Shown: positions 47,464 to 55,926 of the stretch, one piece after another | How the letters are laid out: the number at the start of each line of letters is the position of its first letter | How positions within the stretch are numbered: position 1 is the stretch's first letter | Source: Alishewanella aestuarii B11 | Lineage (GTDB): Bacteria; Pseudomonadota; Gammaproteobacteria; Enterobacterales; Alteromonadaceae | Reading direction: 5' to 3' | DNA: 64,000 nucleotides | Assembly (NCBI RefSeq): GCF_000280055.1 | Contig: NZ_ALAB01000027.1 | Span: 248,001 to 312,000, forward strand | The notes under the pieces: model-generated | What the model saw: the letters and a program-made list of their open reading frames with translations, nothing else | Told to the model about the DNA's origin: nothing | Database searches by the model: none | Position numbers and translations under genes: made by a program

Positions 47464-48740
47464 CAACGAAAACCTTTGCGCTTGTTGACTGCAATAACTT
47501 TTACGCTAGTTGCGAAAAGATGTTCAGGCCAGATCTAAGAAATGCAGCTGTTGTCGTGTTATCTAATAATGACGGCTGTGTTGTAGCTCGCTCTAAAGAA
47601 GCCAAAGCTCTTGGTATCAAGATGGGAGTACCAGCATTCCAAATCCGAGACCTGATTGATTCCGGCAAGGTATTAGCTTGTTCATCGAACTACGCACTTT
47701 ATGCCGATATATCAGCTAGGGTAATGACGACGCTAGAACAACTCGCACCAGCAGTTGAAGTCTACTCGATAGATGAGGCGTTTTTGGACCTAACAGGTGT
47801 AACGAATTGCGTCGACCTAACAGCATTCGGTCAACAGGTACGGAATACGATTCAAAAGTGGATCGGCATTACCGTTTGTGTTGGCATCGCGCCGACTAAA
47901 ACACTGGCTAAGTTAGCGAATCATGCAGCTAAGAAATGGCAAAAAGCCGGTGGAGTTGTTGACCTGACTGATAGAGAGAGGCAGCGCAAACTTATGAGCT
48001 TATTGCCTGTTAGTGAAGTGTGGGGAATTGGTAGCAAGTTAACGGCAAAGCTAAACAAGCTAGGCATTAACACGGTTCTCGATCTGGCCGATGCTGAACC
48101 TGCATTTATGCGCCAGCAGTTTTCAGTAGTCGTATCACGTATTGTGCAGGAGCTAAACGGTGAATCATGTTTGGAGTTGGAACAAGTAGCACCAACTAAA
48201 AAGGAGATTGTGAGTTCACGTTCATTCGGTGAAAGGATTATCTGCAAACAGCAGATGCAGGAAGCGATTAGCGAGTATGTCAGTCGTGCTTGTCAGAAAC
48301 TGCGTAAAGAGCAACAAGTAGCCAAGCAGTTGAGCGTTTTTCTGCGAACCAGCCCATTTAGTGATAGAGAACGTGATCCGTACTATGCAAACAGCATCAG
48401 TACATCGCTTGTAACACCGAGCGCTGACACTCGTGATTTTATTAGTCTCGCAATCAAGCTGCTTGATAAGATCTGGCGTGACGGTTATCGGTATGCGAAG
48501 GCCGGAGTGATGCTGTCAGATTTCTATGATAAAGATGTATATCAAGGTAGCCTGTTTGAACCTGAACCACCTAGCTATCAGAGCAAGGCTCTTATGACCG
48601 TCATCGATAAACTTAACAGCAGTGGTAAGAGCAAAGTCTGGTTTGCCAGCCAAGGAATCAAGCAAGACTGGTCAATGAAGCGCGGTATGCTATCGCCACA
48701 GTACACTACCAGTTGGGTAGACTTACCTACAGCTAAATAG
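47460..48740 (+). CDS. umuC: Y-family DNA polymerase V catalytic subunit
   Basis: 426 residues. Palm signature ALVDCNNFYASCEKMFRPDL at the N-terminus and the catalytic YSIDEAFLDLTG near residue 100. GIAPTKTLAKLANHAAKKW and the helix-hairpin-helix region VWGIGSKLTAKLNKLGINTV follow, with a C-terminal little-finger domain. Full length, no lesions. Translesion synthesis with UmuD'. Confidence 0.95.
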   Translation: MTTKTFALVDCNNFYASCEKMFRPDLRNAAVVVLSNNDGCVVARSKEAKALGIKMGVPAFQIRDLIDSGKVLACSSNYALYADISARVMTTLEQLAPAVEVYSIDEAFLDLTGVTNCVDLTAFGQQVRNTIQKWIGITVCVGIAPTKTLAKLANHAAKKWQKAGGVVDLTDRERQRKLMSLLPVSEVWGIGSKLTAKLNKLGINTVLDLADAEPAFMRQQFSVVVSRIVQELNGESCLELEQVAPTKKEIVSSRSFGERIICKQQMQEAISEYVSRACQKLRKEQQVAKQLSVFLRTSPFSDRERDPYYANSISTSLVTPSADTRDFISLAIKLLDKIWRDGYRYAKAGVMLSDFYDKDVYQGSLFEPEPPSYQSKALMTVIDKLNSSGKSKVWFASQGIKQDWSMKRGMLSPQYTTSWVDLPTAK

Positions 48741-48838
48741 GTGCTTTGAGCGTGAAGCGGAAGGTTCGGTTAGTTTTGATCTGCCCCTATAATTCTGCAA
48801 ATTTAAAACCTTGAGAGCACGAGAACTCTGGTCATTCC

Positions 48839-49591
48839 TCAGTCAACCAGATGGATTGTGCTTTCATATTTGCAAGCGAGAGGTTCGCTTATTCCCAGGG
48901 CTAATGCGTTGCCAGGAAAAATCGTTAAATGTAGCTCACTTTGATTTCCTGACCTTTTGTAGTTTTTCTCTACGGTGTAGTTAATGGTTTTATCATCAAC
49001 ACTGATGATGATCCGGTCTTCAGTTTGCTGCCATTGAAATGTCCACTTGTCGTTGCTCTTCGGTATGGCCTGGCGAATCATAGCCGTATGATCTTTTGCA
49101 AACTCCAGAGAAAACAGGCGAATACAGTTTGTGCTTGAGAAAGTCACCTCCGTTAAATTAACAGGAAATTGCATTTCCAGCTGTTGCTGCGCAGAGAGTA
49201 ACTGTGCGCGAGGGTTTATCAAATACAGGCCAATATTGGTTTTTTTTGTATAGTAGTGGTTTTTCACTCTGTTTTGAGCAATTAAGTTTGTGTAGTAACC
49301 ATGCTCGCCAATGGCATCTAAAATCTGCACCAGCGGTTCGTTATCCCCTGAATCTCGGGGATAGATAATAAAACTACCGAAGGTGAGTATAGGAGGCATC
49401 CGCTCTGAAACCTCAACGTCGAACTTTTTTTCTTTGAGGGACGCGACTATTTTGTCTATGTCTTCCTGCTCAATCTCATAGGTGTGTAGGAAAACCCTGT
49501 TGGTAGCGCAACCAGACAAGAGTGCTATCAAGATCAACAGTAGCGGGCGAAAGGTGATATGTTTTAATTTTCCAAATAAGTATACATTCAA
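48839..49591 (-). CDS. Hypothetical lipoprotein
   Basis: 250 residues. A lipoprotein signal with lipobox LLSG-Cys28 (FRPLLLILIALLSGC) predicts an outer- or inner-membrane-anchored periplasmic protein. The rest is strand-rich and holds no domain I recognise. Convergent with umuC across about 100 bp. GC and codon use resemble the umuDC segment rather than the very AT-rich helicase segment. Confidence 0.65.
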   Translation of the reverse strand: MNVYLFGKLKHITFRPLLLILIALLSGCATNRVFLHTYEIEQEDIDKIVASLKEKKFDVEVSERMPPILTFGSFIIYPRDSGDNEPLVQILDAIGEHGYYTNLIAQNRVKNHYYTKKTNIGLYLINPRAQLLSAQQQLEMQFPVNLTEVTFSSTNCIRLFSLEFAKDHTAMIRQAIPKSNDKWTFQWQQTEDRIIISVDDKTINYTVEKNYKRSGNQSELHLTIFPGNALALGISEPLACKYESTIHLVD

Positions 49592-49926
49592 AATATGCAG
49601 CTTCCCTTATCACTGTCTGCTGCCAAGCTGACAGCATAGTTATCAATTGTCAATTTGCAGGTAAGTCTGAAAAAAACTGCCAGCAGATCACTCGTTCAAT
49701 TCTGCTCGTTTTACACTAGGAAGATAACGCCGTCCTCTTGCACTGAACAACGCCATTAATAAAGTTAAGCAGCAACAAACACCGGCTGATTATTTTCGCC
49801 ATTACCTATGTCGGGCTAAGTTTTAGCTACTTCGGTAAAAAACTTCACCGAAGCACCATTTTATTGTCGACGAGTTTATTGAGCGTATCGACGCCATATT
49901 GCCATGGGATAAAGTAGCAGTGACAT
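49592..49926. other. Intergenic region with a decayed transposase fragment
   Basis: 335 bp without an intact gene. Near its right end a 20-codon stretch resembles an IS transposase N-terminus (separate entry). The remaining sequence has several stops in every frame; no operator was recognised. Confidence 0.4.
49854..49913 (+). pseudogene. Possible IS5-type transposase N-terminal relic
   Basis: The plus-strand reading HHFIVDEFIERIDAILPWDK resembles the start of IS5-group transposases (F-x-x-R-[IM]-[DE]-x-[IL]-[IL]-P-W). No upstream start fits, and the frame soon enters the end of the next gene. No terminal inverted repeats seen. Only a short similarity by eye. Confidence 0.3.
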
Positions 49927-51552
49927 TTACTTCTTATCGCGCCAATCTTTATTGTAAAGAAGATCATTGTGACTCAACTTCAAGACTGAGAATTTCTTCA
50001 GCAGCTGTTCCGCTTGGCAGCCAAATTTCTTTGCCTCATCAAAAGACAAGAAAATTTGCTTTGATTTGATAACGGCCAAAATTCTGAGGATCCGCTTTAT
50101 AGCAGCGACTTCAATATTCTTGTAAACGACAGAGTCGTGTATGACAAACGGCAGCCTAGTCAGAGATAGCATAGCCATGTCAAAACCGATCAAGCCAGCA
50201 TATGACTTCCCAGTCCCCGAATCCGCTGGGGACGTGAAGCTATAGGAGTTAGAGCTTTTAATTCGCAATTCCGAGCTATTTCTTGTTGGACCGTAAACAA
50301 CCTTGTTGAATGCCTTCAGCTTCAAATTTATTTTAGCCTCGATATCAAGGAAAATGCTTCCATAAATTTCATCTAGCCGATGCCCGGATATCTTTATAGC
50401 TTCTTCAAGTTTTGCTTTTTGCTCATAGTATTTATTTTCTTCAGCTGCCTTATCGGTAATTTCCTTCAAGTCAAATATGCGTTTAAACATGTCATCCGGC
50501 ATACCTTTCGACTTCAAAGCAGTTTCAATTTGCTGTTCCAATGAAATAATCTCGGCAGTAAGAGCTGTCTCTTCCGCTTGAGCAGAAGAAAGCTCATCTT
50601 TAAGTTCCTTCTTAACGATACTTCCAATCCTCTGATGGAATGCCTCTACATTTTCGAGTCTTGTTACGTCAACGGAAGGGAAATATTCAGTAACAAGCGC
50701 AATATTGGCGGCAAGTCTCGGAGTGATACCTGAAATTTCCCGCTGCAACCTATTTATTTTTCCTTGGAGCCCATTTCTCAAATTTACAAGCTCGTCCTTA
50801 CGCTGCTGCATACGCCGCAAGCCTCTGTCAAACAGAGCCTCGTAGGCATTTAGTGCCCCACTAAATCCCTGCTTGAGTTGTTCGATCTGTACAGAATTCT
50901 CAGCAATGGTCTTAGTGTTTTCTTTGTACTTAGCCTTGTTTATGCTGGGGATTATTTCCGCATTCATTGAGGCAGCGATGATCTTTTTGCGCTCTTTCTG
51001 CTCATCAATAACCTTCTTCTCAGCAAAAATATCCTTGCTGCGATCGAAGAGATCAATTAAACGGCCCACTGCTGTTCCAGAAGGCTCTTTAGGGGCGGAG
51101 ATAAATGGATGATCAGGCTCAAGCCCTCCCTTTTTCCAAATGCGGGCAAACGGACTCACAATAGAGCGAAAGGAGTTTTCTAGGCTTTCTAGCCCATAGA
51201 GCTCCTTTAATCTCCTGCGGTATAACTCCACAGGCAGTTCATTAAGTCTCGCATAGTTACTACCACAGACGTACACCACATCAGAGGCGTCAGTTGAACG
51301 ACTGAAAAAATAAGGCTTCCCTGAAAATACAAATGAAAAATTATAGTGATGATGACCAAGTGCTCTAATGACCCCCGCCTCATCTTCAAGGAAGCTGTCG
51401 CCGCCTTGGACGAAGTCTATAACCATCAACGCCGTAGACTTGCCGATGGAATTCTTAGCATCATCATCGCCCAAGATGATATTGAGCCCTTTATGAAAAG
51501 TAATTCTTGCATGATTGAAGAAGGGGCACTGAATCTCTTTAAGCATATTCAA
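49927..51552 (-). CDS. ABC-3C system ATPase (DUF2326, RecN/SMC-like)
   Basis: 541 residues. ABC Walker A in a divergent form, LGDDDAKNSIGKSTAL near residue 30; a long central coiled coil (about 190-390, IEQLKQGFSGALNAYEALF and many Glu/Lys/Leu repeats); C-terminal ABC half with signature-like SPADSGTGKSYAGLIGFD and LPFVIHDSVVYKNIE. This organisation and the C-terminal DUF2326 region match the ATPase of ABC-three-component conflict systems. Third gene of the operon; its start overlaps the middle component by 14 bp. Confidence 0.85.
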   Translation of the reverse strand: MNMLKEIQCPFFNHARITFHKGLNIILGDDDAKNSIGKSTALMVIDFVQGGDSFLEDEAGVIRALGHHHYNFSFVFSGKPYFFSRSTDASDVVYVCGSNYARLNELPVELYRRRLKELYGLESLENSFRSIVSPFARIWKKGGLEPDHPFISAPKEPSGTAVGRLIDLFDRSKDIFAEKKVIDEQKERKKIIAASMNAEIIPSINKAKYKENTKTIAENSVQIEQLKQGFSGALNAYEALFDRGLRRMQQRKDELVNLRNGLQGKINRLQREISGITPRLAANIALVTEYFPSVDVTRLENVEAFHQRIGSIVKKELKDELSSAQAEETALTAEIISLEQQIETALKSKGMPDDMFKRIFDLKEITDKAAEENKYYEQKAKLEEAIKISGHRLDEIYGSIFLDIEAKINLKLKAFNKVVYGPTRNSSELRIKSSNSYSFTSPADSGTGKSYAGLIGFDMAMLSLTRLPFVIHDSVVYKNIEVAAIKRILRILAVIKSKQIFLSFDEAKKFGCQAEQLLKKFSVLKLSHNDLLYNKDWRDKK

Positions 51553-51760
51553 TCAACCCTGTATTATCATCAATATTCAGCAACCCCAAAACGTACAAGA
51601 CATCAAGCGCATGGAGAAACTCGCTAGCATCGTAGAACACATCTTTTGTTCTGCCATATACATCAAGAACACTTTCGATGTCATTTTTATTGGTCAGAAT
51701 ACATTTCATCTTGAAGATAGTGGACTCTTCAAGCCTCGTAAACTTACTTGGTACCAACAT
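51539..51760 (-). CDS. ABC-3C system middle component
   Basis: 73 residues from ATG 51760, preceded by GAGG 6 nt away; a GTG 4 codons upstream is less likely. MLVPSKFTRLEESTIFKMKC and EFLHALDVLYVLGLLNID match the small middle component of ABC-3C systems. Overlaps both neighbours (17 bp with the HNH gene, 14 bp with the ATPase gene), a tight translationally coupled operon. Confidence 0.82.
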   Translation of the reverse strand: MLVPSKFTRLEESTIFKMKCILTNKNDIESVLDVYGRTKDVFYDASEFLHALDVLYVLGLLNIDDNTGLIEYA

Positions 51761-52523
51761 CGAAAACCTCACAATTCTGAACGAAAAAAGAAGTTAGCAC
51801 CTTCGCAGCCAAGATTGACTTATTGGTTCTCATACTGATCCATTGTGAAATGTAATTGAATACTAGATCCTTGTTTTCAGGATTTTGCTTGTTCATTACA
51901 AGGTAGTACGAGTTAATTTGATTTTGAAGAATCCTGACGGAGGCTTGATCTTGTTTCTCCAGCTTACAAATGTGATCCCGTATTCGCACATAGAAGCTGA
52001 TAGCATTAAATTTTATTTCACGCTTTTGAAGTGGGCTCATACCTGTTTTCAACTTTCTATCCACTGTTGAAATGTCAAAATTTGTAGGCGACAGTACAGC
52101 TTCATCAGAATCAAATGCAGCAATTGCATCCAATATTTCGTAGACTTCATCTTGAATTGTGTGCTGCGATGCAGTGAGTTTTGCTCTTGCCTCACTCAGA
52201 TATCTATCCTTATTTTCTCTGAGCCTTATTAGCTCATCCAGCTTAAAATCTTTGTCGTATTTAGTATGGCACGTTGGACATAGAGCAATGACGTTTTCAA
52301 GAGAGTTAATGTCAGGAGGAACGGGATACCCGATGAGCGCATTGGTCTGTGACTGGTTAGGATTCAATGGGTAAATATGAGCAACTTCATAGCCCTTACT
52401 TGGTTTTTTTGATCCATTCTTCTGAAAAAGAATTGGCTGTGTGCATAATGGACAGCACCCTCCAGTTTCCGCATAGAGAATACTGTGCTCATTATCACTA
52501 TAGCTATCCCTCTTTTTTGCCAT
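51744..52523 (-). CDS. ABC-3C system effector: HNH nuclease with ABC-3C C-terminal domain
   Basis: 259 residues. N-terminal HNH domain with zinc-type CCPLCTQ, EVAHIYPLNPNQSQ (catalytic His) and NVIALCPTCHTKYDKD. Linker DELIRLRENKDRYLSEAR. The C-terminal half (about 130-259, LQKREIKFNAISFYVRIRDH, LVFNYISQWISMRTN) fits the ABC-3C CTD that couples the effector to the ATPase. First gene of the operon. Predicted DNA-cutting effector released when the ATPase senses invasion; family knowledge plus inference. Confidence 0.82.
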   Translation of the reverse strand: MAKKRDSYSDNEHSILYAETGGCCPLCTQPILFQKNGSKKPSKGYEVAHIYPLNPNQSQTNALIGYPVPPDINSLENVIALCPTCHTKYDKDFKLDELIRLRENKDRYLSEARAKLTASQHTIQDEVYEILDAIAAFDSDEAVLSPTNFDISTVDRKLKTGMSPLQKREIKFNAISFYVRIRDHICKLEKQDQASVRILQNQINSYYLVMNKQNPENKDLVFNYISQWISMRTNKSILAAKVLTSFFVQNCEVFDVGTK

Positions 52524-52923
52524 CTATAGATCCTTGCCTCAAAACGTCAACACTTTCGGAAATACTACTAGTTATCAATGCCGGTTCAACGTTTAACATT
52601 TGTATAATGTACTGGCACGCTTTCTCTAGTATTACCAGATGACACAGCAACTACAACGTATTAATTAAAATTAATAACAAACGACGACTGCTAGTTACGA
52701 CCAAAAGCGTGTTGAAGCATTATTACTTTTACCTAGCCTGGTATTTTTAGTTTAGTCCTCGCTAAGTATCTAAATTTGAGTTTTTCCTTCTTCAGCAACA
52801 AAGAAATGTGCCTGTTGGTTTGTAAAAAGCGTGCCTGTTTTATGGTGAAAAGCAAAAACACTGTGTATTCGCTTTGATGTTAATTCAATGACCGCTATTG
52901 ACACAAAGTGAAAATAAGACGAA
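52524..52923. other. Intergenic region between the ABC-3C operon and the XRE gene
   Basis: 400 bp, AT-rich, no supportable gene. It must contain the leftward promoter of the ABC-3C operon and the 3' end of the xre transcript. Overlapping frames here lack coding character. No palindrome like the GGACTATAGTCC sites was seen in it. Confidence 0.45.
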
Positions 52924-53148
52924 TTAATTTTCGGGCAGATATTCAGGCAACAACTCGCGCGGATCAATCTTGATATAAGCCGCAATCTTGCAAAGCATCT
53001 CGACAGTGATATTAACTTCTCCGCGTTCAATCCGACCAATGTAGCTGCGATCAATATTCGCGTTAAGCGCAAGGTTGTCCTGGCTCAAGCCAATCTCAAC
53101 TCTTCTCTTGCGAATATTCTCACCTAATTGCTTTGCCAGATCAGCCAT
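52924..53148 (-). CDS. Small XRE-family regulator, C-protein-like
   Basis: 74 residues, essentially only a helix-turn-helix: LGENIRKRRVEIGLSQDNLA, then LNANIDRSYIGRIERGEVNI. Size and sequence resemble controller (C) proteins of restriction-modification systems, but no restriction genes are adjacent. C proteins bind GACTnnnAGTC-type palindromes; a GGACTATAGTCC palindrome lies 58 bp upstream of this gene, and a longer copy lies before the divergent flagellin gene. Likely represses, or times, itself and the flagellin. Confidence 0.85.
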   Translation of the reverse strand: MADLAKQLGENIRKRRVEIGLSQDNLALNANIDRSYIGRIERGEVNITVEMLCKIAAYIKIDPRELLPEYLPEN

Positions 53149-53205
53149 TGTGCGCTCTCAAAATCGGGAGCAGACACTATGGTAAATAGAGGATTAACCT
53201 GCCAC

Positions 53206-53222
53206 GGACTATAGTCCTCATT
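53206..53222 (-). promoter_or_regulatory. C-box-like operator before the XRE gene
   Basis: Contains the perfect palindrome GGACTATAGTCC (53206-53217). Read on the reverse strand it is AATGAGGACTATAGTCC, identical over 17 bases to the site before the flagellin gene. Includes a TATAGT that could be the -10 of the xre promoter. Confidence 0.78.
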
Positions 53223-53286
53223 AGCAAGATTTAATATTTAAGATTAATCAGATCATGAGCTTAGCGTCCACTAGCTCAAGTCACGT

Positions 53287-53313
53287 TAAAGTTTTCAGGT
53301 TTCGGAACGATAA
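53287..53313 (+). promoter_or_regulatory. Sigma-28 (FliA) promoter of the flagellin gene
   Basis: TAAAGTTT (53287-53294), an 11-bp spacer, then AACGATAA (53306-53313). The flagellar class-3 consensus is TAAAGTTT-N11-GCCGATAA; the -35 is perfect and the -10 differs at two bases. Transcription should begin near 53319-53321. fliA is not in the window and would be supplied by the host chromosome. Confidence 0.85.
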
Positions 53314-53321
53314 CTAAGACA

Positions 53322-53341
53322 AATGAGGACTATAGTCCTCA
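53322..53341 (+). promoter_or_regulatory. C-box-like operator at the flagellin transcription start
   Basis: TGAGGACTATAGTCCTCA at 53324-53341 is a perfect 18-bp palindrome, beginning about 10 bp after the sigma-28 -10 element. The first 17 bases from 53322 are identical to the operator before the XRE gene, in opposite orientation. A repressor bound here would block the flagellin promoter. Confidence 0.8.
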
Positions 53342-53396
53342 ATTAGTGATTTTAAGGCAAGTAATGCCTATCTCTAACCTATTTCATGGATAGTCT

Positions 53397-54590
53397 ATGT
53401 CATTGTTTGTTAATACCAATATTTCTTCATTAACAGCACAACGGTCAATCAATAACCTGAACGTGCCGCTAAGCCAAGCTTTTCAGAGATTAGCTTCTGG
53501 CTATCGCATTAATTCAGCTGCTGATGATGCTGCTGGCCTTCAGATTTCCAATAGACTTACTAGCCAGATTAACGGTATGGATCAGGGTGTTCGCAATGCT
53601 AATGATGGAATATCGCTTGCACAAGTTGCTGAAGGTGCACTTGACGAGATGACAACATCTATTCAGCGTATGCGAACTCTTGTAATACAAGCAAACAACG
53701 GTATCAACTCACTTGAGGATAAAGGTGCAATTCAAAAGGAAATTAATGCACTATCAGAAGAGATCAGTCGAATTGCTACTACAACGAAATTTGGCGATAT
53801 TCCGCTACTGGACGGCAGTCTGGCAACTAAGTTTTTAGTTGGCGCCAATGCAAAGCCAGAAGACTATATTCCTATTGATCTCAATCGAACTGGTGGTTAT
53901 GGCTCTGTTGCTCTCGGAATTGATCAAGTATTTGTGGGAGATCCGGGTGTAATTGAGCCAGCTGTGCCAGGCCGGAGGTATGAGCCAGGTGAAACCATTA
54001 ATATGGTATCGCTATCTGGCCCTTGGTCAAATATACAAGTTAACGTAAACGATACTGGTTTTGTTACCTTGCCAACTCTTAATTTTGATCCATTTGATGA
54101 TTCTGGAAATAATGATTTACTCGCTCAAGCTGTAAAGAGCATTAGACCAGATTTTGAATACACAAGATTTGGTACTAACGATATTCGTGTTGATGCTGGC
54201 ACAGTTCAGTTCAGACTCAACTCTGTAGTACCTTTCGGTGATATTGTGCTTTCAACACCTGATTTTTATGGTACTCCTGCTTATTACACTGAACCACCTT
54301 TAGAAGGTGAAACAGCTGAATTTAATCTTGGTATTATTGATAATGCTCTTAAGGAGATCGATGACGCGAGGGCAAACCTCGGTGCTACGCAAAACCGCTT
54401 TCAGGCGACAATTAGAAACCTGAGTAATATTAGTGAAAATGTTAGCGCTGCTCGCAGCCGGATCAGAGATACTGATTATGCTAAAGAAACGGCAGAACTA
54501 ACTCGGCTTCAGATCTTGCAGCAGGCCAGCACCACAGTGCTATCACAGGCTAATCAGCGACCGCAGGCAGCACTGACATTACTTCAATAG
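53397..54590 (+). CDS. Flagellin, orphan copy on the island
   Basis: 397 residues. Conserved D0/D1 N-terminus MSLFVNTNISSLTAQRSINN to RINSAADDAAGLQISNRLTS. The C-terminal D0/D1 block has ARANLGATQNRFQATIRNLS, RIRDTDYAKETAELTRLQIL and the ending QANQRPQAALTLLQ. The central 150 residues are divergent and Gly/Pro-rich. Both terminal domains are intact, so it should polymerise. No other flagellar genes are nearby. Expression is predicted from a sigma-28 promoter under an XRE operator. Codon use is AT-rich like the island. Confidence 0.93.
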   Translation: MSLFVNTNISSLTAQRSINNLNVPLSQAFQRLASGYRINSAADDAAGLQISNRLTSQINGMDQGVRNANDGISLAQVAEGALDEMTTSIQRMRTLVIQANNGINSLEDKGAIQKEINALSEEISRIATTTKFGDIPLLDGSLATKFLVGANAKPEDYIPIDLNRTGGYGSVALGIDQVFVGDPGVIEPAVPGRRYEPGETINMVSLSGPWSNIQVNVNDTGFVTLPTLNFDPFDDSGNNDLLAQAVKSIRPDFEYTRFGTNDIRVDAGTVQFRLNSVVPFGDIVLSTPDFYGTPAYYTEPPLEGETAEFNLGIIDNALKEIDDARANLGATQNRFQATIRNLSNISENVSAARSRIRDTDYAKETAELTRLQILQQASTTVLSQANQRPQAALTLLQ

Positions 54591-54615
54591 AGTGGTACTG
54601 CCATTTTTACTAAGA

Positions 54616-55926
54616 TCAGGCAGAAATGATGGCCTTTTTAAGCTGTTTCAGTACTTTTCTCTGTTCTGCCTCTAATAAGTTATGGTTAATTTTTAACTCC
54701 AACGGTTCCAGATCTTGCACACTAATCACACTATTACCGCCAAGCTTGGTGAACCAGTACATAAATCCGTATTTACGAACCTGTTTCTGCTGTTTTTCAC
54801 TAAGCTTTAACAGGAATCGTGGGCAGTAAATTTTCGTTCCCTTCAAGAAATATTGAGCTTCGTGCCAAATTGAACCCAATTTCAGACCACCAGTGTCATG
54901 CGGTTTACGAACACGTTCTAATCTAGTTATTTGCAGTGGCTGAAACGGAACCTTTTTGAATGACAGAATAGGAATTCTAAAAGGCCCGCTATCCAGCAGC
55001 TTTTGCAGTTTGTTGTATGCTCGAAAGTGACCACTGCCTGGATCACCTAATCGTTGAGTACCAACTACTTCGTCATCTGAGGTTTCATTTGGCCAATAAT
55101 CATATTCTGTGCAACCTGCTTGATTGACAATCAGTTCGGGCAGATGAAGACCGACAACATCAAGCGCAATGTCTAGTCGCGTAACATTTGCAGTCAGAAG
55201 TTTCTTTTTGGCATTAACTCCAATCGAGTCTTTTAACCAGCCAAAAAATGTCTGTAACTCAGTTTCGGAATAACGCGCAGGATTGATAGTAACTTTTAGT
55301 AATCGCTGTTTAGGTCTAGCAGCCAACACTTTGGGATGAATACCCCAAAAAATAGCAATCTTATCCTCGTTACCAGCACCTAAAAGAGCAAAGTGTTGGT
55401 AAACATCCTGATAGTTTTTGATCCTAACAGGGCTTGCTCTACCCCTTTTTAACACCTTGAACGGGGTTGGTAGCTGCTTTAAATGTATATCTATTAGCTG
55501 TTTCAGCTCTTTTCGAGTGACATCTATGGTCAGATACAGCATATCAACGAGTGGTCTCGAACCAAATGCCATCGGATTACTGAGGAATAGACTTAAGAAA
55601 CTGGATAACTTAGATAGTTTAAATTTATCTACTTGTTGATCATCAGGCTTTAGGCTAAACCAGTTTTTAATTTCAGGCTTAACTAAGTCATCCATACGAC
55701 TACTATAGACCAGATCAGCGTACTGAGATGGCTGTAACTGTCTATTGGTAGCAGCTGAGTAATGAGTAATGTTATCAAGGTAATCACTACTAGACTTAGT
55801 GATCAGTAATGAGATCTTACTGCTAACTGTAGCTGATGTCTGATCTGTATTGATAATAGAATCAGAAAGCTTAGTTGTATTATAGTGATTTTTATCGCTA
55901 TTTTGTTTAGTGTGATTAGTGTTCAA
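54616..55926 (-). CDS. Rolling-circle-type replication initiator-like protein (Rep_trans-like)
   Basis: 436 residues. A polar Asn/Ser/Thr-rich N-terminus (about 1-60) is followed by a core with TRLDIALDVVGLHLPELIV and LGDPGSGHFRAYNKLQKLL. These resemble the LD-[IL]-A-[VL]-D and RxYDK motifs of the replication-initiation-factor/Rep_trans fold. A catalytic Tyr cannot be picked with certainty. Repeated 14-mers overlap its start and lie upstream, and an ATPase gene follows the same orientation. Probably the initiator of the element; family assignment is by eye. Confidence 0.6.
   Translation of the reverse strand: MNTNHTKQNSDKNHYNTTKLSDSIINTDQTSATVSSKISLLITKSSSDYLDNITHYSAATNRQLQPSQYADLVYSSRMDDLVKPEIKNWFSLKPDDQQVDKFKLSKLSSFLSLFLSNPMAFGSRPLVDMLYLTIDVTRKELKQLIDIHLKQLPTPFKVLKRGRASPVRIKNYQDVYQHFALLGAGNEDKIAIFWGIHPKVLAARPKQRLLKVTINPARYSETELQTFFGWLKDSIGVNAKKKLLTANVTRLDIALDVVGLHLPELIVNQAGCTEYDYWPNETSDDEVVGTQRLGDPGSGHFRAYNKLQKLLDSGPFRIPILSFKKVPFQPLQITRLERVRKPHDTGGLKLGSIWHEAQYFLKGTKIYCPRFLLKLSEKQQKQVRKYGFMYWFTKLGGNSVISVQDLEPLELKINHNLLEAEQRKVLKQLKKAIISA

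Noticed and set aside
52770..53072. 100-codon reverse frame overlapping the XRE gene
   Set aside because: Out of frame with a clear helix-turn-helix gene; no coding features.
55740..55815. Further TAATCAC/GTGATCA motifs within the Rep-like gene
   Set aside because: They resemble but do not match the 14-mer, and lie in coding sequence; not counted as iterons.
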